Of a stretch of DNA of 64,000 nucleotides, positions 8,036 through 18,200 are shown one piece after another (position 1 is the first letter of the stretch; each line of letters begins with the position of its first letter). The stretch lies in NCBI GenBank assembly GCA_900540275.1, contig UQFO01000007.1, positions 1-64,000 on the forward strand, read 5' to 3'. A program made the translations under genes and the position numbers. Source of the stretch: an uncultured Oscillospiraceae bacterium. GTDB taxonomy: Bacteria > Bacillota > Clostridia > Oscillospirales > Acutalibacteraceae. The notes under the pieces were generated by a model, which saw only the letters and a list, made by a program, of their open reading frames with translations, was not told the origin of the DNA and made no database searches.

Positions 8036-9041
8036 CGATGTTTACCTCCCGCTTATAAATCCGGCGGATGATTTCCTCGATGTCCGCATCCTTGACGCTT
8101 ACGTCCTTTACATGGATTTTTGAAAGCGTGTGCTGGAGCATGTCGCTGACCGGAATCTTGTCGCTGTCGAAGCGTATACGGACAGAAAGCCCGTCGCTTA
8201 TCAGCTCAATATCCTCTTCCATTCCAGAAAACGCTTCCTCATAATGAAGGGCTTCGAGCTCAGATGGCTGCGTTACCTCGAAGCAGAGCTCACGCATCTG
8301 CCCGTAGCTCGCTTTCAGCTCCTGAATGCTGCCGTCGAACACGTTTTTCCCTTTATCAATCATAACAATGCGCTTACACAGCAATTCGATATCGCTCAGG
8401 TCGTGCGTCGTCAGGATGACTGTTGTGCGGTCCTCCGCATTAATTTTTGCAATCGCTTTTCTAATGTTGTCCTTGACCACGACATCCAAGCCGATGGTTG
8501 GCTCGTCAAGAAAAAGCACCTTCGGGCTGTGGAGCAGGGACGCCGCTATATCCGCGCGCATACGCTGGCCAAGTGAAAGTGTTCGCACCGGGCTGTTTAT
8601 GAATTCGTCAAGCTCAAGCACCTCGTTTAAAAAATCCATCCGCTTTTTAAAGCTCTGTTCGGGCACCTCATAAATTTCCTTGAGCACACTGTAGGTTTCG
8701 CACAGCGGCAAATCCCACCAAAGCTGGGTGCGCTGGCCAAATACAACGCCAATGCCCTTGACGTATGCTTTCCTGTTTTTCTGCGGAATCTGCCCGTTGA
8801 TACGGCAGGTACCCTGCGTAGGCGTCAAAATCCCCGTCAGCATCTTGATTACGGTTGATTTTCCAGCTCCGTTTGGGCCAATAAACCCAAGGATTTCCCC
8901 TTCTCCTACTGAAAAGCTGATATCGTCAACCGCCTTGACAAGCTCCGTCTGCGGATGGAACAACGATTTTACGCTTCCGAGCAGTCCCGGCTGTTTGATG
9001 GTTTTTTTAAATTCTTTCTTTAAATGTTCCGCATATATCAT
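8028..9041 (-). CDS. ABC exporter ATP-binding protein
   Basis: A 337-residue cytosolic ATPase driving the two adjacent permeases. The Walker A is GFIGPNGAGKST, the signature motif is LSLGQRMRADIAASLL, and Walker B is VLFLDEPTIGLD with the switch His in LTTHDLSD. The ~90 residues after the nucleotide-binding domain form the extension common in ABC-2/DrrA-like ATPases. It is the first gene of the operon; a TATAAT box is visible at about 9069-9075 (minus) but no strong -35. Confidence 0.93.
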   Translation of the reverse strand: MIYAEHLKKEFKKTIKQPGLLGSVKSLFHPQTELVKAVDDISFSVGEGEILGFIGPNGAGKSTVIKMLTGILTPTQGTCRINGQIPQKNRKAYVKGIGVVFGQRTQLWWDLPLCETYSVLKEIYEVPEQSFKKRMDFLNEVLELDEFINSPVRTLSLGQRMRADIAASLLHSPKVLFLDEPTIGLDVVVKDNIRKAIAKINAEDRTTVILTTHDLSDIELLCKRIVMIDKGKNVFDGSIQELKASYGQMRELCFEVTQPSELEALHYEEAFSGMEEDIELISDGLSVRIRFDSDKIPVSDMLQHTLSKIHVKDVSVKDADIEEIIRRIYKREVNIDA

Positions 9042-9175
9042 CAGTTTCCACGCTCATTTCATAGGATTTATTATATCATTTATTTATAATTATGAAAATA
9101 CCCTCTTTTGTTTTTATGCAAAATATATAAATAAACGCGATGAATTTTAGATGTGGAACCAGTGTAAAATCCTGC

Positions 9176-9745
9176 TTATCCTTTTCTTAAATTGGACAGC
9201 CTGCCCTCGATATTCTTTTGGAACTCTTCATCCGAATAGGAGGGGTCCCTCTGCCGCATCCATATGTCACAGGGAACCTTCTCGCATGAAGCGCAGCTTT
9301 GACGGCTGTTTTCTTCCGCGCAGCAGTGGTAAATCGGACATTGTCCGCCTTCCATGTAAAAAACGCTTCCCTCACACTGGTTACAGCCCTGGCACGCCGA
9401 TTTATAAAAACCGCAGGCCGAGCAGTCGGTTCCGCATATACTCATCGTGTTTTTCACACACCCGCATATATGGTTTGCCAGCTCCCGCATAAATGGGGTA
9501 TTGTCAATATTTTCGATTAAAATCATCAGCTGCTTTGAGCCTTTGTACGGGTATTCGAGCTTATAGTCCCGTACAAACGTTTTCAAAGCCTCCGTTTGTT
9601 TGAGCATAAAACGGTCTTCATAGATTCCGCCGACAAGCTTGCCCTCGGCATAGATACAATACCCGCCCATCATGCTCCTTGCCGTAATCTGCGCGCCGCC
9701 CAATTGTTCCAGCACATGGTTTTTAAATTCCTTTGAAGATGACAT
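9176..9745 (-). CDS. TfoX N-terminal domain fused to a Cys-rich DUF3795 domain
   Basis: A 189-residue protein in two parts. Residues 1-95 match the TfoX_N fold (MSSSKEFKNHVLEQLGGAQ, then RSMMGGYCIYAEGKLVGGI and YKGSKQLMILIENID). Residues 98-180 hold about a dozen cysteines, starting MSICGTDCSACGFYKSACQG, the pattern of DUF3795, a putative metal- or cluster-binding domain. The ATG follows GGAGGCGTTACT. The fusion suggests a DNA- or protein-interacting sensor with a metal centre, but no function is established for this combination. It appears monocistronic. Confidence 0.75.
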   Translation of the reverse strand: MSSSKEFKNHVLEQLGGAQITARSMMGGYCIYAEGKLVGGIYEDRFMLKQTEALKTFVRDYKLEYPYKGSKQLMILIENIDNTPFMRELANHICGCVKNTMSICGTDCSACGFYKSACQGCNQCEGSVFYMEGGQCPIYHCCAEENSRQSCASCEKVPCDIWMRQRDPSYSDEEFQKNIEGRLSNLRKG

Positions 9746-9824
9746 AGTAACGCCTCCGTTTTTTCTTTATTCTACAAAAACACAGCACACTATGTATAGT
9801 AAAATTACGACATCTTCTCCCATT

Positions 9825-10673
9825 TTACGGGTTTTCAGAAAAATTGGAAAACGCTTTTTCCCTTGCCGCTTTGGGGGTCATGGAATGGTACCGTTTAAAA
9901 TCCCGTATCAGATGCGCCTGGTCGGTATACCCGTAGCGCTCTACCGCATCCAAAGCGCGGTACGGACGGTAAAGGATATCGCTCCATAAATACTGGTAAC
10001 GGACCAGGGAGGACAGCTTTTTTGGGGAAACGCCTGTATTTTCTTTGCAGATTCGTTCCAGCTGCCGGAGGCTTATATGCAGCCCGCCCGCAATATCAAG
10101 CGCTTTGAAGCAGCCCCTGTTCCTGAGTATCAAATATACCGCGTTCAACAGGTTGGCGTTTTCCCGGTCGGAATGAAAATGCCTCATCAAAACACGCTCC
10201 GCGGCGGAAGCACGCTGTATCAGGCTTTTATTCTCCCATAATAAAGGCGTCAGCTCCTTTTTTATTTTTGAAAAATACTGTCCCGCATCAAAGGAAAGAT
10301 TGCAGACATTTTTCATGCTTTCCTCCGCAAACAGGGCCGCGCTCCACGCATAAAACCGGATTCCAAAAATCGAGGCCCCTTCCTTCCCGTTTTTCCGGCT
10401 ATCCGTCTGGTATGGGGAATCGTCAATTCCATAAAAACTGCCGCTGATTGTGTTGCAGGTAGCGTTTATCGTAAAGATAATATCCATGCAGGTATCTGGA
10501 ATAATAAGCCTCGTATTGCCTGCATTCCGGCCTGAATACATTTTGTAATCATCTGTTCCCCAGAAGCACCTGATATAGGGGCGCAGGGCTCCGGTGGGTA
10601 ATACTTCCCTGTAAGAGGCGTCAGCCTGAAAGGGCGCCGCTGTAACCGGATGGTATAATTTATAGAGTTCCAT
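9825..10673 (-). CDS. AraC-family transcriptional regulator
   Basis: A 282-residue cytosolic DNA-binding protein. The N-terminal ~150 residues resemble the DUF6597/cupin-like sensor domain (GALRPYIRCFWG, then IIPDTCMDIIFTIN). The C-terminal ~100 residues carry the two helix-turn-helix motifs of the AraC family: ALDIAGGLHISLRQLERICKE and AVERYGYTDQAHLIRDFKRY with SMTPKAARE. The target is unknown; it may act on the adjacent TfoX-DUF3795 gene or on itself. Confidence 0.88.
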   Translation of the reverse strand: MELYKLYHPVTAAPFQADASYREVLPTGALRPYIRCFWGTDDYKMYSGRNAGNTRLIIPDTCMDIIFTINATCNTISGSFYGIDDSPYQTDSRKNGKEGASIFGIRFYAWSAALFAEESMKNVCNLSFDAGQYFSKIKKELTPLLWENKSLIQRASAAERVLMRHFHSDRENANLLNAVYLILRNRGCFKALDIAGGLHISLRQLERICKENTGVSPKKLSSLVRYQYLWSDILYRPYRALDAVERYGYTDQAHLIRDFKRYHSMTPKAAREKAFSNFSENP

Positions 10674-11028
10674 AGTCTCTCCGCGGTATTACTTGCTTCT
10701 TAAAACGGCAAGCCAGCGCTGTTTTCCGCTCTTTGCCGTCATTTTTAACATAAAAAAAGCATGGCGCTCCCGCGTCATGCTCCTTAAATACTACTTTCGG
10801 TTCGTATTTTTAAAATACATACGAGCAAAAACGAAGTCTAATCATGGCAGTTGCTTCATGTTTCCAGAGGGCAGCCTCAATAAAAAGCGCAAGGCCGGCA
10901 TTCCGAATATTCAGTTCATGGGTCCTTCTGCAAACTCCATCATGATTACTCCCCCTGTTCGTATAGGTAACAGTATAACAGCGTGAAACACCCCTGTCAA
11001 TCCTGTGCTGGTAAATAAAAAGCCCTTA
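10674..11028. other. Spacer with remnant of a small open frame and a terminator hairpin
   Basis: No intact gene is seen in these 355 bp. On the minus strand a GGGGGAG site is followed by ATG at about 10942 and a reading frame that stops after 10 codons; a second frame then continues for about 45 codons to a stop near 10806, which could be a frameshifted small gene. A hairpin at about 10757-10780 (AGCATG/CATGCT with inner G-C pairs) followed by seven T on the minus strand looks like a terminator for the genes upstream. Confidence 0.4.
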
Positions 11029-11568
11029 TTATCCTGATATGTGGCCAGACAGCCTAAGCTTTTTAACTGGCGGGACAAGCAGGCCCATCGCAAGGCCAGT
11101 CAGGCATCCGGCAAGTACGGCCGCTATCAGGAGAACGGGAAGATATGCAAAAATAGAAGCGTCTGTCAGCAGCGCGGCGACACAAAGCTGCGCCGTATTA
11201 TGCACGGCGGCGCCGCAGACCGCAATCCCAATATACCCAAAGCGGCTGCTTTTCGACGCAAGGAATATATACATTGCGAGCGTGCTGAGCACCCCGCCGG
11301 CAAGGCTCATCAAAAAAGCGGTTCCGCCCCGCGTGAGTCCCGCGAATACCGCTTTAAAGCATGCCGTTACAAGCGCCGATGGAAGGCCCAGGCAGTCGGC
11401 CGCAAACATGACGGCAATATTGGAAAGGCCGAGCTTGGCTCCGGGCACCGGTACCGGTAAATCGGGAAGCATTCCTTCAAATGCCGACAGCACAACCGCA
11501 GCGGCGCTTACAAGGCCGGTTTGCGCCATCCATAAAATACGAGGCGATATTTCTTTTCTATTTTCCAT
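11029..11568 (-). CDS. Gx transporter family protein (heptaprenyl diphosphate synthase component I-like)
   Basis: A 179-residue membrane protein with five or six hydrophobic segments. GAKLGLSNIAVMFAADCLG and LTRGGTAFLMSLAGGVLS are typical of the Gx transporter family, historically annotated Hpre_diP_synt_I and related to ECF-transporter S components. It lies 4 bp after the NusG-II gene, so the two are one unit. In many Firmicutes this pair travels with apbE and flavin-dependent electron-transfer genes; an apbE gene is present in this window but 33 kb away. A role in flavin or quinone-precursor uptake is inference. Confidence 0.78.
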   Translation of the reverse strand: MENRKEISPRILWMAQTGLVSAAAVVLSAFEGMLPDLPVPVPGAKLGLSNIAVMFAADCLGLPSALVTACFKAVFAGLTRGGTAFLMSLAGGVLSTLAMYIFLASKSSRFGYIGIAVCGAAVHNTAQLCVAALLTDASIFAYLPVLLIAAVLAGCLTGLAMGLLVPPVKKLRLSGHISG

Positions 11569-11572
11569 AATT

Positions 11573-11992
11573 TCACCCCGTTACCGCGTCAATCCCATCA
11601 GGTTCCGCCGCCTGGCTACCTGATGTAAGCTCTACAGTCACCTTAGCGGGCAGGCATACGGCCGTCTGGCCGCTATATGTTAGTTTTCCGGTCTTTACGC
11701 ATATCTGGTCTTTACAGCCGGATTGCGATACGCGGACGCCGCTGGGCTCCGCCAGAATCGTAACAGACAGGTTCCCATCCCCTTTTACCGTATAGGTAAC
11801 GGGAGAATCAAGCGCGGACAAATCAATTGTCTTTACAACCGCGCCGCTTAGCCGGACGACCGCTGTCAGCCCGCCGTGCGCTGCGCTTCCTGCCATTATA
11901 AAAAAACAGGCCGCCGCGGCAAGCACAAAACAGATAATTACCGCGTCAAGCGGCTTCCAGGTTTTTATATGCTTTTCACGAATCCTCTTCAA
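11573..11992 (-). CDS. NusG domain II-containing membrane-anchored protein
   Basis: A 139-residue protein with one N-terminal transmembrane segment (AVIICFVLAAAACFFIMAG) and an extracytoplasmic NusG_II-like beta domain containing VSQSGCKDQICVKTGKL, the conserved Cys-containing motif of this family. It starts at a TTG (11992) after GGGGGAG. The partner is the Gx transporter gene immediately downstream. This family is usually found with apbE and redox membrane proteins; its exact function is not known. Confidence 0.78.
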   Translation of the reverse strand: MKRIREKHIKTWKPLDAVIICFVLAAAACFFIMAGSAAHGGLTAVVRLSGAVVKTIDLSALDSPVTYTVKGDGNLSVTILAEPSGVRVSQSGCKDQICVKTGKLTYSGQTAVCLPAKVTVELTSGSQAAEPDGIDAVTG

Positions 11993-12045
11993 CCCTGCCT
12001 CACTCCCCCGCGCGGCTTATCCTGGCATCTAAGGCGCCAGTAAAA

Positions 12046-12075
12046 AGCGGACGGGATACTATCATCCCATCCGCT
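12046..12075 (-). terminator. Terminator after the 53-residue peptide gene
   Basis: A 12-bp stem (AGCGGATGGGAT with ATCCCGTCCGCT, one G-T pair) followed on the minus strand by TTTTTA, 17 bp after the stop of the small gene. It separates that gene from the NusG-II operon. Confidence 0.85.
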
Positions 12076-12091
12076 CCTGATATATCTGTAA

Positions 12092-12253
12092 TCAGCCCCA
12101 AGGGTCAACCTCGGGAATTGAGCCTGGCTGGCTGAAACCCATCGAGGGGTCGGTCGGCCCAAGCAATTCGGTTCCATCTATAGAGCCTGTCATAATCCGC
12201 TCAAATGTGAAATAAACCTTTTCAAGATCGGGTTCAACATATATTTTTTTCAT
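12092..12253 (-). CDS. Small 53-residue acidic peptide downstream of the giant surface protein
   Basis: A 53-codon frame, MKKIYVEPDLEKVYFTFERI followed by a Gly/Ser/Pro/Asp-rich tail ending in PEVDPWG. The ATG at 12253 follows AAAGGAAAGGACACGG, the stop is 17 bp before a terminator, and the 2171-residue gene ends only 40 bp upstream, so the two are very probably co-transcribed. The charged N-terminal half and Gly/Pro-rich C-terminal half resemble small peptides found beside surface-protein genes in Ruminococcaceae. There is no signal peptide, and no modifying enzyme or peptide exporter next to it. It could be a small regulatory protein or a precursor peptide; its function is unknown. Confidence 0.65.
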   Translation of the reverse strand: MKKIYVEPDLEKVYFTFERIMTGSIDGTELLGPTDPSMGFSQPGSIPEVDPWG

Positions 12254-12293
12254 ATACACACCGTGTCCTTTCCTTTGGAATTATGTTCACATT

Positions 12294-15200
12294 TTAAACA
12301 GATGCCATTAATTCCGGTGATGCAACTACAATATTGCTGTATGCTTTTTGCAGATTGCCGTCTTTATCGTTATATTCCACATACGCGCGCATAAAGTAGC
12401 GGTTGGTGTTGAGCGCGCCGCCACTGTAAATTTCCGCCTTCATGGCGACATTCACGCGCTTATCCTTGTTCATCTGGCTGGTCAGCTCAACCGGCGCGGA
12501 CCATTCGGAATCCTGTGGGACCGTGCCGTCCGCCTTGACAACTCTCTGCACAAACAGCTTGAGGTTCGTATAATCCTCAACCGGAGGCGTGATAACACGC
12601 GTTGCAAACACCATCTTTACCATATCGGTTGAATTTTGGATATAGGTTTCATACGTTACGTCGTCGATAACCGCTTCAGGCTGGAGCACGTTAAGCGCCG
12701 TATTGTCGCTGTAAACGGGCATCAGCTTATGGGTATTCGTTATAATTGTCGCAAAACGCGGCTGATAAGAAATATACTGCTGTTTATCAATATCGTACCA
12801 GCCAATAAAGTCACAGTCGTTGCCGTCCTTATCTTTAGAAAGCAGCGGCGCAACAATATGAACGCCATACATATATTCTACCTGCGTAGACAGCTTGTTG
12901 GCTTCCTGGTAGATATAATACGGTACGTTTTCGCTTCCTTCAATCGGGCTGCCGCTGATACTTCTGATTTCAGGCGCGCTGTTCATCGTACCGGCAGATA
13001 CCTCAATCCCCGCCGCTTCTTCCGGGGTATTAACAAGCGTAAGGGAATACTTTCTTGTATTGACGCTTGTAGGAATAATGGTACCGGTATTTTCAAGCAG
13101 CTTGGATGAAGCCGACGGCTGCCAAACATACTCGTTATAACGGCTGTCTACCCTTGGGTAGAGCTTTTCTATGTTTGCCGATACATAAAGCTCCATTGTC
13201 TTAGTCACAGAATTATCGGCACTGAGCTCTTCCTCTGTAAGAGAAGCACCCTGCTGATAGAATCTCACAGTCTCTTTCGGATATTGGAAAGTAGCCGTAT
13301 ATTTGAGATTATACCACCCTTCGACACCGGGCGCAATACTCGGTGAAGCTATATAATTAGCATAATCCGTTATATAATAGACCTTTTCCGCATATTTGCC
13401 GCCAATAACGTCAAGATAGCTCGTCGATAGCTTACTGTAGCCGTCCGTTTCATTGCCTGTACCCTGTCCATCCATAAAGAACCTGATTTTTGATATATTG
13501 CTGTGGTAGGTGACCTTAAAAAGATATCCGTCGATATCATACTGAATACCATTGACGACTGTGTCAGGCTGTATCTCGACCGGCGTATTGCCCATCTCCA
13601 TTGCTTCAACCTCGCCGGCAATGTTGACAGCTTCCCATCTTAGCCCTTCGGCTGTCCATGGGTTTGCCTGGTCATTAAGCATTTCCTTGGAAAGGAGGAA
13701 GTAAGAGGTAACCGGTTCTTCTGGCCCAAGGACTGTTATATTCACCACATTGCCGTAGGTGATGCTATAGTTGCCCTCAGTTACGACCGCCTTGACCTGA
13801 TAGGTTTTTCCTGCCTCGAACACAAAGCTTTCGGGGTCAGACGGCGTATTTGCCAGGGTAACGTCGGTTGTAACGGTTTCAGACGATGCGTCGGCAGAGG
13901 CTGCAATCTTATGTCCATTGATATAGTACTCAACCTTTACAGGCGTTTTATAAGACGCATACTGGCTTGAAAGGATGTTTTTAAACGTTACCGTACTCCC
14001 CAGCTCTGTGTAAACAGTGTCTGTCTCTGTTACCGCCGTACCGTTGACCGAAGATATTTTAAAGTCTTCGATTGTCGTCTCGTTTACCTCATAGGCGTAG
14101 TTGACGCTGTTCTTGCCGTAGATGTAATACAGCGCGCCTTCTTTCGCCGTATACAGGCCGGTGGTGCTGTTGGAAAGATTAGACGAGTCAAAAACGACCT
14201 GATTGGCAATATAGAATTCCTGTCCGCTGGGAATCTGTGCTGTGTAAATATCGTAAGTAACGTCAGTCAGCCCGGCTGTCTGGTCGTTTGTATGGAAGGT
14301 ACCAAGAAGCGTACCCGTTATTTTTGTTTTATCCGCATCGTTGTATACGATGTATTGGATTTTATCAAGCCACGAGGTCGGTCCGCCGAAAAATACTGTG
14401 ACAAGCTGGCCGGAATCCGTCACCGAGAAGGTATAAGCTGTTGTGGTTGTCTGTGTAATGCCTGAGGTAGTAACCTGCGCGCTGGCAGTAAGCACATATG
14501 TGCTTCCCATTTTGCACTTGTCGCGGAGATTGAAGGTAACGCTGCCGTCTGTGCCGGCAAGCGCGGCAGGCTGTGCGTCGTCTTCTTTCAGCGTATAGCT
14601 GTAGGAAACAGCGGCAGATGCGTCCGCAGGCTCCGTAACCGCTGCGAGGGCGTTAAACGTGAGGTTACCCTTTGCCGTATCGTCTTCCGGATAATTTTTC
14701 AGGTCGAACGCTCCGTCCTTCGAGGTATCAACCGGCGCGCCGTCGATGGAACCCGTAAGCGCGGGGTCGGAAAGAAGGTTTGCTTTAACGGTAATATCTG
14801 AGGCGGTAAGCTCCTGCGTATATTCCTGTCCGCCATAAGTAATTACCGCAACCGGCGTAACCGTGTAGCTGCCGGCAACCGGCGTCCAGCTGCCGCCGTC
14901 GGGCGTTACGCTTGAAGAATCCGCTTTATTTATAATACTGTAGCGGTAAGAAACAGCAGCGTCCGTACCGTGCGCAGTCGCCGTCACTCCGCTCGAAACA
15001 AGTGTGTAGGCTCCGTTATTGGCAAAGTATTCTGTTACGGCGGCAGAATCCTTCTGCACTTCAAACGCCTGTGCCGCTGTATTCCAGGCAACCAGCGGCT
15101 GTACTGTTTTTACAATCTCGCCGCTCGTTTTGGACGCGCTGCCTTTGGAAAGGGCCGGGTACGCCTTAACAGTCAGATTGTACTGCGCCGCGTCAGAAAC

Positions 15201-18200
15201 ACCGGGGATTGTAAATGTAACGTTTGCGCCTGCGAGGCCCGTCGTTTCGCCTATTTTCTCAGCGCCATTGTAAAGCTCGTAGGTATAGGTCGCGCCTTCG
15301 AGCGTATCGTAGTCTTTTGCGTCTGTCTCCGCTTCGGTTTCGAGACGGTAGGTAGAGCCGGATGCCGCCGAGGTGACAACGATGCTGTCCCCGTCATAAT
15401 AGGTTTCCATGTCAGCTGAAATCGTGACCGTGGCTGGCGGCGTATAAACGGTGCGCGGGGCAACCGTAACCGTCACGAATTTATCGGACTTGATGGTCAT
15501 GCCGTTTGCATCGGACTGTGTCACATAAATTTTATAGCTGCCGGGCGTAACATCTGCCGTGTCCCACTTGCCTTCATTCAGTACAAGTGCTGTCCCGTCC
15601 TCCAGCGAGAAAGTATGTGTCACCGCCGCGCCGACAGACGTTACCATATCGTTACCCAGCACTGTGTCGGCTGCAGTAAGCGCAACCAGTTCGCCCTGCT
15701 GGATTTCAAGCGGGTCGGCATCAACCGATGCGACAGACATCGCGTCGATTGTCACGAGCGCGTTGTCCGTACCGTCATGATAAATATAATAGGTTTTGCC
15801 ATACTCCGCCGTGGGGGCGTCAGCCTCCGCTGGGAAGGTGAATTCCTGCGTATCGGACAGGATAAACTTCGCGCCCGCCGGTACGCCTGTAATTTTGTAC
15901 ATATACATCTGTCGTCCATCGGACAGCGCGGTCTTCTTGCCTAAGTCGAGCGCGGCGCCTTCAAACGGCGTCGATTGTGCAAGGAGCGGGCCGACATAAT
16001 CAGCGGGAAGCTGTGTCACCTGCACATCCGTCCTGTCCCACGCGGCAGTATTATTAACATGATACCACTGGGAGCCGGCGTAAAAATCGACCGTCGGATA
16101 ATCCGCGGTATTCAAAAGCTCCGTATAGGTGGACTGCATGGAAGCAAGCAGCGCCGCATATGCATTCTCCGTTACCGTATAGGCGGGGAATCCGCCTTCA
16201 ATCAGCGGCTGAGCCTGTGTAAGCTGCTCCTGATAGGCGTCCCATGTAGCTTTAACACAGTACTGCTCCATCGCGGGCGTCAGCGGATTGTCTGCGACCA
16301 GCTTGTTCAGCGCGTTATAATCCTTTTGCACCTGCGTATAGTCTACTGTAAAATGAACCGTATTTTCCACAATCGCGGAGGTATTGCCATCCGCATCCTG
16401 TGCCCATGTTTTCACGGTAATCGAGTTGTCCTTGTCAACCATATCGGCAGTCGCTTCCACCGTAATGGCGCTGCCTGTTCCGGCTGTCTGGTCTTCTGTT
16501 TTCACACCAGCGCCGGAGAACTCGTAATAATATGTAATACCGGCGGGCGCCGTACCGGCCGTAACCGTCACGTCAAACGATTCGCCTACGCTGAACGCGG
16601 AACCGTCAGCCGGTGTAATTCCTGTAACGACGGGCGCCTCTATGCCGGTGACCTCCACCTGCTTTTGATAGCTGACGGTGTCTATACCAGCTTCATCTGT
16701 AAGCGTGTAGGTGAGCGTATATGTGCCTGCCTGCGCAGGTGTCCAGTTAAATGTGCATGCGGCGCTGTCCGCGGTATAGGCAAAGCTCTGCGCGTTTACG
16801 ATTGTCTGTGCGGCACCGTCCTGCGGGGTCGCCGTAACAGTCAGCTTGTAGCTTGCGTCGGCAGCCTTATATTTTGACATGACCCACGGTACGCCGCCGT
16901 CAGCCTTGACCGTAAAGGCATATTGCGTATTCTGCTTCATTCCGGTCGAATAGGCGATGGATTCCAGCGTAAGCGGCGTTACGTTTACCGGGGTGACGGA
17001 GCTCGAAGTAAGGGAATTGATAAGCGTCTGCGTTTTTGCCGTTATGTCAAAACGCGGTCCCGCTGCTGACCATGTGTTTGTTTTCAAAAGCTGCACATGG
17101 AGCGCGTTGGTGCCAATCGCGGTTTCCTGCGCCGTCGTCGGCTTAAAATAATAAAGGTTGGCAGTTCCGGGCACGAGCGTCATCGCCGTTCTGGGATCTG
17201 AGTTGCTTGTCAGAATATGTCCGCTGTCGTCCCATACATGCAGGTAAGGCACGGCGCTGTTGAACATACCCGATACCTTCGACATATCGACCAGAAGCAG
17301 CGTGCTTTCCGCCGACTGGCCGATTGTTTCAGTCACCGCGCTCGGGTCGAATACGTTGATTGTAAAAGAGGTGCCGGCCGAGCTGACATTTTCATACTGT
17401 GCGGTTATTGTCAGGGTGTTGCCGCCGAGCGCCGCAAGGCCGCCGCAGGCGACCACTGCGCTTGCCGTACCGTCCTCCGCAAGCTCCGCCTGCCCTACTG
17501 TTGTGGTGCCGAGAACCGTATCTCCGTTTTTAACCGTTATGGCCGCGTCGCCGTACCCGGTATAGGGGTATACGCCGTTTAAAGCGACAGTCAGGTTAAA
17601 ATCAGAATTCTGGGCAACGCCGTCCGGGAAGGACGAGGTAACCTCCGCCGCCGGTACCAGGTTGCGCGTGTTGTAGCTGGCCATTACCGGATCGGATTTC
17701 TCCCCGCCTATATCGGCGCGTACATAAACAAAGCGCTTCCTCATAGCCGCGAATGTATCATTATTAAACGTATTGACCGTGTTGGATGAAAAATCGCTGT
17801 CCGTGGGTTTCGTAGTGCTGCTGTCTATAAACGCGTATTCAAGCGTCGCGCCCTCGGGCGCCGTCGCCGAAGCGGTTACAGACGCGGTTTTGCCGTCGTA
17901 ATACTCAAAAGGAGCGCTAATCGTTCCTTCACCCTTTACAATATTGCCGTCCGGCGCCGCCACTACTTTCAGGTTGGTCGGAACGGCAACGCCCGAAGCC
18001 GAAACCGTAATTTCTGCCGAATCGACTTCTTTGGTTGCAAAGCCATCGGTGGCTTTAACCGTGTAAATATGATTTCCAGCTGTCAAATCGGCAGTTGTCA
18101 AATTATAGGTTGCCGTATATGTATTGGAGCTGCCGCTCTTTGTCCCGTTTAGGCTGCCGATTAATTTTGAACCTTCATAAATATAAAAACTTATGCCGGA

